The notes under the pieces: generated by a model
The model's input: the letters and a program-made list of their open reading frames with translations, nothing else
What the model was told of the DNA's origin: nothing
Databases searched by the model: none
Shown: piece by piece, positions 1 through 5,137 of the stretch
Layout: each line of letters begins with the position of its first letter
Position numbering within the stretch: the stretch's first letter is position 1
Made by a program: the position numbers and the translations under genes
NCBI GenBank assembly: GCA_946617545.1
Contig: CAMOKK010000102.1
Span: forward strand, 1 to 5,137
Length of the DNA: 5,137 nucleotides
Reading direction: 5' to 3'
DNA from: an uncultured Bacteroidales bacterium
Lineage (GTDB): Bacteria > Bacteroidota > Bacteroidia > Bacteroidales > UBA932

Positions 1-1
1 A

Positions 2-1294
2 ATGAAACACCTTACCATCCTCCTTGCAGCCACCCTGCTGGCTCTCCTGTCCTGCTCTCCCCAAAGCGGACACAAGCCGCGCTTTCTGTGGATAGACGCA
101 TCGGCCAATTTTGACTCCTACGCCAACGACGCAGATTCCATTGCCCGGGACTGCGCCCGGATTGCGAAAATGGGCTTCACGGACATTGTGGTGGACGTGC
201 GCCCCACCTGCGGAGACGTCCTTTTCAAGAGCACGGTGGCCCCGGAACTCAAATACGTTCCCGCCTGGTTTAACGGAGAGATTGGCCTGAAGGAACGCAC
301 GGCCACTTTTGATTACCTGCAAACTTTCATTGACGCCGGACACAAGGCCGGCCTGAAGGTACACGCCGGGGTGAACATGATGGTGGGAGGATGGCGCATG
401 GGCGAAAAATTCATCACCGGCATGGTGTACGACCATCCGGAGCGCAAAGACTGGTGCGCGGTGGACCTGCTCCCGGACGGCACGCTGGTAAACCAGGCCG
501 ATAATTTCTCCGTGCGGGGCGGCTGCTTCCTGGACCCCGCCAACCCCGAAGTGCAGCAGTTCCTCCTGAACATGCTGGAGGAGCTGGCCGCCTACGAGGG
601 CCTGGACGGCATTGTGATGGACCGCTGCCGCTATGACGACTATGCCATGGACGCCGGCTATTCAGAGGCCGGGCGCCTGGCTTTCAGCCAGTATCTGGGC
701 CGAAACCCGGAGCGCTGGCCCGTTTTCACGGAGCCGGGACACATTTTCCTGGACAAGGAACCGGACCCGCTGGAAGTTGAGTGGCTCACCTTCCGCTGCA
801 AGGTGATTCACGACTTTGTGGACCGCGCCGCACAGAAGGTGCACAGCGTACGCAAAGACCTTGCCCTGGGCATCTACGTGGGGGCCTGGTTCAGCGAATA
901 CTACCGCAGCGGCGTGAACTGGACCAGCCCGTCCTACAACCTGGCCGCCGAGGAACCCACCTTCCGCTGGGCCACCCCCGCCTACCAGGCCACCGGCTTT
1001 GCCGACCTGGTGGATTTCATGCTGCTGGGCGCTTACTGCCCGGCGGCCAACGTGCATGGAGACACGGAAAAGACCATGGAAGGCTTTGCCAAGCTGGGGC
1101 GCAAGCGCCTGTGCGGTGACGTACCCTTCTACAGCGGCCCCGACATCGGCAACGAGCCCGGCTTTGAAAAAGGCGGGCAGGGTGCCCTGATGCCGGAAAT
1201 TATCCGCACCATGGAAGAGCATGCCGACGGAGCCTTTTTCTTTGACCTCTGCCATATCAGATTGTATAACTATTGGGACAGTTTCAAAAAATGA
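2..1294 (+). CDS. Lipoprotein, GHL10 (DUF187) family putative glycosyl hydrolase
   Basis: Probably a periplasmic glycosidase anchored by lipid. Residues 1-17 form a Sec/lipoprotein signal (K2, hydrophobic core, LLSC box) with the lipidated Cys at 18. The following SPQSGHKPR has no acidic cluster of the Bacteroidetes surface-export type, so a periplasmic location is more likely than the cell surface. The body reads as a GHL10 TIM barrel: a MGFTDIVVDVRPTCGD strand (residues 57-72), an AGHKAGLKVHAGVN strand (112-125), FLDPANPEVQQFL (177-188), and the hallmark LDGIVMDRCRYDD (201-213), which parallels the DGIhxDyxRY motif. D207 is the best candidate catalytic or substrate-contacting acid. GIYVGAWFSEYY (290-301) is a late barrel strand. 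Characterised GHL10 relatives include E. coli DigH (YddW), which cuts denuded peptidoglycan glycans. The substrate here is unknown. The ATG lies one base into the window and is supported by the complete signal peptide. The stop overlaps the transporter start. Family call is firm; activity is inferred. Confidence 0.86.
   Translation: MKHLTILLAATLLALLSCSPQSGHKPRFLWIDASANFDSYANDADSIARDCARIAKMGFTDIVVDVRPTCGDVLFKSTVAPELKYVPAWFNGEIGLKERTATFDYLQTFIDAGHKAGLKVHAGVNMMVGGWRMGEKFITGMVYDHPERKDWCAVDLLPDGTLVNQADNFSVRGGCFLDPANPEVQQFLLNMLEELAAYEGLDGIVMDRCRYDDYAMDAGYSEAGRLAFSQYLGRNPERWPVFTEPGHIFLDKEPDPLEVEWLTFRCKVIHDFVDRAAQKVHSVRKDLALGIYVGAWFSEYYRSGVNWTSPSYNLAAEEPTFRWATPAYQATGFADLVDFMLLGAYCPAANVHGDTEKTMEGFAKLGRKRLCGDVPFYSGPDIGNEPGFEKGGQGALMPEIIRTMEEHADGAFFFDLCHIRLYNYWDSFKK
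1291..1294 (+). other. ATGA start/stop overlap, glycosidase to transporter
   Basis: The last A of the Lys430 codon, AAA, followed by the stop TGA forms the ATG of the transporter. This four-base overlap is the classic arrangement for translational coupling. The bases before it are A-rich (CAAAAA), with only a weak GGGA about 12 bases upstream, consistent with reinitiation rather than independent ribosome loading. Confidence 0.85.
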
Positions 1295-2589
1295 CACAGA
1301 AAGTTAGCGCAAAAGTAGTATTCATAGCCATTGTGGCTGCCCTGGGCGGCATCCTCTTCGGCTATGACACCGCCGTGATTTCCGGCACCACCGAGATTGT
1401 GAAAATGCAGTTCGGCCTCACCACGGGCGGGGAAGGCTGGTATGTGGGCTGCGCCCTCATTGGCTCCATCGCCGGGGTGCTCATCGCCGGCATGCTCTCG
1501 GATTTCCTGGGCCGCAAGAAGACCATGCTCATATCGGCCCTGCTGTTCTCCGTTTCGGCCATCGGCTGCGCCGTCTGCGGAAACTTCACCCAGCTGGTGA
1601 TTTACCGCATCATCGGCGGCTTCGGCATCGGCATCGTGTCCATCGTGTCGCCCGTATATATCTCCGAGGTGTCGCCGGCGCATGTGCGGGGCACCATGGT
1701 GAGCCTGTACCAGCTGTTCATCACCATCGGCTTCCTGCTGGCCTACCTGATGAATTTCCTTATCCTGAAGCAGGCTGCGCTGGATTCCACGGACCCTCAG
1801 CTAGGCACCCGCATGTTCAATAACGAGTACTGGCGGGGCATGCTGGGCTGCGAGGCCATTCCGGACCTGCTGTTCCTCCTCCTGATTTTCTTCATTCCCG
1901 AAAGCCCGCGCTGGCTGGAGGTTCGCGGACAGCGGCAAGACAACAGCGAAGCCTGGAAGGCCATGCGGGAGAAAGGCATCCTGGTGGCCGTGCTCGTGGG
2001 CAGCGCCATTGCCATCCTGGGCCAGTTCATGGGCGTGAACGCCGTGCTGTACTACGGTCCCAAGATTTTTGCCGATGCCGGCTTTGAAGACCCGCTCTTC
2101 TCTACCGTGCTGGTGGGCGTGGTGAATATGCTCACCACGGTGATTGCCCTTGCCATCATTGACAAGGTGGGCCGCAAACAGCTGGTCTGGTGGGGCGTAG
2201 GCGGCATGATTGTATGCCTTCTGATGATAGGCCTGTACTTCCTGCCCTTCACGCATCTGCCCAACTGGTTCATGCTCACCTTCTTCCTGCTGTATGTATT
2301 CTGCACGGCCATTTCCATCAGCGCCGTGGTGTTTGTGCTGCTTTCCGAGATGTATCCCAACCGGGTGAGGGGCCTTGCCATGTCCATCGCCGGCCTGGCC
2401 CTGTGGGTGGGCACTTACCTGATTGGCCAGCTCACGCCCTGGATGCTGGAGAACCTCACCCCGGCCGGCACCTTCTTCCTCTTCGCCTTCATGTGCCTGC
2501 CTTACCTGTGGATTATGTACAAGTATGTACCGGACACCACCGGCAAAACCCTGGAAGAAATTGAACAATACTGGAAGAAATATGATTAA
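1291..2589 (+). CDS. MFS sugar porter family transporter (XylE-like)
   Basis: Inner-membrane secondary transporter, probably a sugar:proton symporter, of 432 residues. Sugar-porter signatures appear in order: GGILFGYDTAVISG (19-32, with D26), DFLGRKK (71-77), PVYISEVSPAHVRG (121-134), PESPRWL (203-209), QFMGVNAVLYYGP (245-257), DKVGRK (291-296), LLSEMYPNRVRG (350-361) and PDTTGKTLEEIE (414-425). Against E. coli XylE (recalled, not aligned by program), counterparts of several sugar-contacting residues are kept (Q141, Q245, N250, Y254, W372), but the first Gln of the QQ pair is Gly244. The loop between PESPRWL and helix 7 is about 26 residues shorter than in XylE. The ATG at 1291 is chosen over an in-frame TTG at 1273 because it gives the standard ATGA overlap with the previous stop and the usual short cytoplasmic N-terminus. 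Sandwiched between two periplasmic lipoproteins, it probably imports their product. The substrate cannot be assigned. Confidence 0.93.
   Translation: MTQKVSAKVVFIAIVAALGGILFGYDTAVISGTTEIVKMQFGLTTGGEGWYVGCALIGSIAGVLIAGMLSDFLGRKKTMLISALLFSVSAIGCAVCGNFTQLVIYRIIGGFGIGIVSIVSPVYISEVSPAHVRGTMVSLYQLFITIGFLLAYLMNFLILKQAALDSTDPQLGTRMFNNEYWRGMLGCEAIPDLLFLLLIFFIPESPRWLEVRGQRQDNSEAWKAMREKGILVAVLVGSAIAILGQFMGVNAVLYYGPKIFADAGFEDPLFSTVLVGVVNMLTTVIALAIIDKVGRKQLVWWGVGGMIVCLLMIGLYFLPFTHLPNWFMLTFFLLYVFCTAISISAVVFVLLSEMYPNRVRGLAMSIAGLALWVGTYLIGQLTPWMLENLTPAGTFFLFAFMCLPYLWIMYKYVPDTTGKTLEEIEQYWKKYD
2582..2589 (+). other. Eight-base overlap ATGATTAA, transporter to flavoprotein
   Basis: The flavoprotein ATG lies within the last codons of the transporter, whose TAA ends eight bases after the start begins. 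A GGAAGA run (2573-2578) sits only three bases before the ATG, closer than ideal for a Shine-Dalgarno site, so coupling to upstream translation is the more likely way this start is used. Confidence 0.82.
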
Positions 2590-4042
2590 AAGAATCCTGG
2601 GAGCAGGACTGGCGCTGATGCTACTCTCCTGCACGCCTCAATACGACGTTGTGATTGTGGGCGGCGGTGCCGGTGGCACTACGGCGGCCATTGAGGCGGC
2701 CCGCGGCGGCGCCAAGGTGCTGGTGGTGGAATCCACGCCCTGGCTGGGCGGCATGCTCACAAGCGCCGGAGTAAGCGCCATAGACGGCAATTACCGCCTG
2801 CGGGGCGGCCTGTTCGGGGAATTCACGGATTCCCTGGCCCACCGTTACGGCGGCTACGAGAAGCTCAAGAGCGGCTGGGTGAGCAACATCCTCTTCAACC
2901 CCGCCGTGGGGGCGGAGGTGCTCCGGAACATGGCCTGCAAGGCCGGCGTGGAGCTGAAGATGGAAACGGAGCTCTCCGGGGCCGGACAAAAGGCCGACGG
3001 CTGGCTTCTCACCCTCTCCGACGGCAGCCGGGTAAAGGCCCGCATCCTCGTTGACGGAACCGAGCTGGGAGACGTGGCCCGGATGGTGGGCGCGGCCGAG
3101 CTAAAAGACCGCGTAGCCACCCAGGACATGACCTACGTGGCCATTGTAAAGGAATATCCGCAGCCCGTGACGCCCGTAAAGCCCGAAGGCTACGACCCCC
3201 GCTACTACCAAAGCTGCTGCGACACCTGGGACAAAGACATGATGCTCTCTTACGGCCGCCTGCCGGACGGCTATTACATGCTCAACTGGCCCCAGGGCGG
3301 CAACGACATCTGGATAGACTACATAGACATGAGCCCGCAGGAAAGGGCCGATGCCTTCGAAAAGGCCAAGCTCCGCACCCTGGGCTATATCTACTACCTC
3401 CAGACGGAACTGGGCTTCGACCATATCGGCCTGGCCGATGACGTTTATCCCACGGAGGACCGCCTGCCCTTCTTCCCCTACTTCCGGGAGGCCCGGCGGA
3501 TAGCCGGAAGGGACACCATGACGGTGGCGGCGGCCAAAGACCCCTACCGCTTTGACCTCTACACCCGCGCCGTGGCCGTGGGAGACTATCCTGTGGACCA
3601 TCACCACAAGCAGCATCCCCGCCACGAGGAGCTTTCGCACCTGTGGTACGGGAAAATCCCCTCCTTCAGCGTACCCCTGGGCGTGGTGATTCCCGTTGAG
3701 ACGGAGAATTTCCTGGTGGCCGACAAGGCCATGTCTTCCAGCTGGGAAATGAACGGCAGCACCCGCCTGCAGCCCGTTGTGATGGGCGTGGGCCAGGCCG
3801 CCGGCGCACTGGCCGCCCTGGCCGTGAAAAAGGGCCTCAAACCCCATGAAGTGCCCGTTTCCGATGTCCAAAGCGTCCTGCTGGACCACGGCTGCTACCT
3901 GCTCCCCTTCCTGGATTTGAAACCCTCCGACCCGGGCTTCCGGGAGCTTCAGGAAAAGGGCATCCGCGGAGAAGTCAAGGGCACGGGCCGCACCGTGGGC
4001 TGGGCCAACGAAACCTGGGTTAATTTACCGGAAAATGAATAA
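2582..4042 (+). CDS. Lipoprotein FAD-dependent oxidoreductase (FAD_oxidored type)
   Basis: Putative exported flavoprotein of 486 residues. Residues 1-16 are a lipoprotein signal (KR, hydrophobic core, LLSC) with Cys17 lipidated. There is no twin-arginine motif. The ADP-binding Rossmann motif starts at once: YDVVIVGGGAGG (21-32; G27, G29, G32) with the ribose-binding acid E50, then WLGGMLTSAGV (54-64). The C-terminal FAD-binding motif is NGSTRLQPVVMGVGQAAG (391-408). A DYPVDHHH stretch followed by more histidines lies around 336-348 and resembles a conserved segment of this family. The tail, with PGFRELQEKGIRG and GWANETW, matches the C-terminal segment often seen in glycan-associated members. 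The family is often misnamed xanthan lyase; the sequence shows a redox flavoprotein, not a lyase. Substrate and electron acceptor are unknown; a sugar is inferred from neighbours. The frame is open from 2423, but the ATG at 2582 is chosen because it begins the signal peptide and the upstream part is only transporter DNA read out of frame. Confidence 0.9.
   Translation: MIKRILGAGLALMLLSCTPQYDVVIVGGGAGGTTAAIEAARGGAKVLVVESTPWLGGMLTSAGVSAIDGNYRLRGGLFGEFTDSLAHRYGGYEKLKSGWVSNILFNPAVGAEVLRNMACKAGVELKMETELSGAGQKADGWLLTLSDGSRVKARILVDGTELGDVARMVGAAELKDRVATQDMTYVAIVKEYPQPVTPVKPEGYDPRYYQSCCDTWDKDMMLSYGRLPDGYYMLNWPQGGNDIWIDYIDMSPQERADAFEKAKLRTLGYIYYLQTELGFDHIGLADDVYPTEDRLPFFPYFREARRIAGRDTMTVAAAKDPYRFDLYTRAVAVGDYPVDHHHKQHPRHEELSHLWYGKIPSFSVPLGVVIPVETENFLVADKAMSSSWEMNGSTRLQPVVMGVGQAAGALAALAVKKGLKPHEVPVSDVQSVLLDHGCYLLPFLDLKPSDPGFRELQEKGIRGEVKGTGRTVGWANETWVNLPENE
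4035..4042 (+). other. Eight-base overlap ATGAATAA, flavoprotein to acyltransferase
   Basis: Same geometry as the preceding junction: the acyltransferase ATG begins eight bases before the end of the flavoprotein TAA stop. The upstream TTACCGGAAA has little Shine-Dalgarno character. The repeated geometry fixes this start and argues that all four genes are translated from one message. Confidence 0.82.
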
Positions 4043-5137
4043 AAGAAACTTAGCCATCGACATCTTCAGGGCCCTCACCATGACCTTGATGGTGTTTGTA
4101 AACGACTCCTGGGCCGTGCTGGACGCCCCTGCCTGGATGGTCCATTTTGACACCTGGCAGGACGGCATGTCCCTGGCCGACATCGTGTACCCCATGTTCC
4201 TCTTTGCCATGGGCATGTCGGTCCCCTATGCCCTTGAAAACCGCTTTGCCAAGGGCTGTGACCTGGGAGATACCCTGCGGCACATCCTGTCCCGCAGCTT
4301 CGCCCTCCTGACGATGGGCGTCTTCATCTACAACTCCGAGGCGGGAATGACGGGCAACAAGGGCGTGTACTGGCTGCTGATGGTACTGGGCTTCTTCCTG
4401 GTATGGAACAGCTATCCCGCCTCCTTCAAGGCCCGCAAATGGCTCCGGTGGGCCGGTGTGCTCATTCTGGCGGGGCTGGCCCTCAGCTACCGCAGTCCCG
4501 AGGGCGGCCTGCTGCGGGCCGGCTGGTGGGGCATCTTGGGCCAGATTGGCTGGATGTACCTGTTCACCGCCTGCGCCTACCTCCTTTGCCGGAACAGACG
4601 CTGGGTGCTGGCCGTCCTGTGGGGCGTGCTCTGCATCGTCAATCTCTCGATGGCGCCCATGCGGAGCGGAGAGGCCCTCACGCAGGGAAACATCCTCTTT
4701 GACTTGGCCGATGCCCTGCACCTGGGCAAGGGACATGCGGCCCTGATGGCCCTGGGCGGAACGCTCACCGTCCTGGCGGAACAGCGGCTGAAAAGCGCCA
4801 AGGCGGGAATCGGCCTGGCAGCCGCGGCCGTGCTGGCCGTCCTGGGAATGGCCGCGCACCAGGGCTGGATTGTTTCCAAGAACATAGGAACGCTCCCCTG
4901 GGTGCTCTTTGTATCGGCCCTTTCCGTGGCCTTATATACCATTTTGCGCGTGCTGGAAAGCAAGGGCTGGACGGCCTGGGCCCGCCCCATCCGCACGGCT
5001 GGCACCGCCACCCTCACCGTGTATATGATTCCCTATTTCCTATACAGCTTCTGGGTATTTATAAACCCCCAAATTCCCGCCTGGCTATGCGGAAACGTGG
5101 GGGCTTTGAAATGCGCCCTGTTTGCCGCCCTCTGCAT
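4035..5137 (+). CDS. DUF5009 / HGSNAT-like membrane acyltransferase, 3' truncated by window
   Basis: Open to the window edge without a stop: 367 complete codons plus two bases. The N-terminus carries the family signature IDIFRALTMTLMVFVND (8-24), then H37, then DGMSLADIVYPMFLFAMG (43-60). As recalled, human heparan-alpha-glucosaminide N-acetyltransferase has VDTFRG, FVN, a catalytic His and LTVADLVFPWFVF in the same order, so N23 and H37 are the likely active-site pair. About eleven or twelve hydrophobic segments follow (near 48-66, 83-100, 110-126, 137-151, 164-184, 189-206, 233-248, 257-275, 288-305, 321-342 and the cut end). The segment SRSFALLTMGVFIYN and a later LGFFLVWNSYP are typical of the Bacteroidetes DUF5009 group. 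HGSNAT moves acetyl from cytosolic acetyl-CoA to a terminal glucosamine on the far side of the membrane; bacterial relatives (NagX) are poorly defined. The likely role is acylation of a sugar handled by this operon. Little protein is probably missing. Confidence 0.88.
   Translation, partial: MNKRNLAIDIFRALTMTLMVFVNDSWAVLDAPAWMVHFDTWQDGMSLADIVYPMFLFAMGMSVPYALENRFAKGCDLGDTLRHILSRSFALLTMGVFIYNSEAGMTGNKGVYWLLMVLGFFLVWNSYPASFKARKWLRWAGVLILAGLALSYRSPEGGLLRAGWWGILGQIGWMYLFTACAYLLCRNRRWVLAVLWGVLCIVNLSMAPMRSGEALTQGNILFDLADALHLGKGHAALMALGGTLTVLAEQRLKSAKAGIGLAAAAVLAVLGMAAHQGWIVSKNIGTLPWVLFVSALSVALYTILRVLESKGWTAWARPIRTAGTATLTVYMIPYFLYSFWVFINPQIPAWLCGNVGALKCALFAALC

Noticed and set aside
1273..1290. TTG start giving the transporter six extra N-terminal residues
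   Set aside because: The ATG at 1291 overlaps the upstream stop in the standard ATGA form and gives a normal sugar-porter N-terminus; the TTG would add an unsupported extension.
2423..2581. In-frame upstream extension of the flavoprotein by 53 residues
   Set aside because: The extension is Pro/Ser/Cys-rich out-of-frame transporter sequence and would bury the clear lipoprotein signal that starts at 2582.
1801..2634. Antisense open frame of 277 codons opposite the transporter
   Set aside because: It is opposite a full set of sugar-porter signatures and has a His/Glu/Gln-rich composition with no domain signal.
3101..3889. Long antisense open frame of 262 codons opposite the flavoprotein
   Set aside because: It lies wholly opposite a gene with strong family motifs, its His/Gly/Val-rich composition mirrors the sense codons, and it contains no recognisable motif.
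4403..4746. Two short sense-strand frames inside the acyltransferase gene
   Set aside because: They are alternate frames of the membrane protein, rich in Arg, Pro and Ala, with no start context or motif.
4050..4859. Antisense open frame of 269 codons opposite the acyltransferase
   Set aside because: The sense strand encodes a coherent multi-span membrane protein with conserved motifs; the antisense product is low-complexity His/Gln/Gly-rich and typical of G+C-rich shadow frames.
2..5137. A new defence system, CRISPR array or mobile element
   Set aside because: No repeats, transposase, integrase, nuclease or helicase motifs were seen; all four genes fit carbohydrate metabolism and transport.

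Overview
The window is entirely coding on the + strand. It holds four genes in one tightly packed, apparently co-transcribed unit with no intergenic gap. DNA is G+C-rich with mostly G/C third codon positions. Two proteins begin with short lipoprotein signal peptides ending in LLSC, and the last gene looks like a DUF5009-type membrane acyltransferase common in Bacteroidetes. Upstream of the starts there is little Shine-Dalgarno signal and several A-rich stretches. Together these suggest a G+C-rich member of the Bacteroidales (an Alistipes/Rikenellaceae-like gut organism would fit), but the sequence alone does not prove the genus.

Layout: (1) 2-1294, a lipoprotein with a GHL10 (DUF187, YngK/DigH-like) TIM-barrel glycosidase domain; (2) 1291-2589, an MFS sugar-porter-family transporter related to XylE, with an unusually short central cytoplasmic loop; (3) 2582-4042, a lipoprotein FAD-dependent oxidoreductase of the FAD_oxidored type, whose Rossmann fold begins almost directly after the lipidated cysteine; (4) 4035-5137, the start of a polytopic protein related to heparan-alpha-glucosaminide N-acetyltransferase (HGSNAT/NagX/DUF5009), cut off by the window end. 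The junctions overlap by 4, 8 and 8 bases. The window opens one base before the first ATG, so the promoter and any upstream SusC/SusD or regulator genes are out of view.

Inferred joint function: a periplasmic glycan-processing and uptake cassette. The glycosidase would trim a glycan, the flavoprotein would oxidise a sugar or sugar-like substrate, the porter would carry a monosaccharide or derivative across the inner membrane, and the DUF5009 protein would acylate a sugar (perhaps an amino sugar) across or at the membrane. No substrate can be read from the sequence. No RNA genes, mobile elements, CRISPR arrays, repeats or terminators were seen.
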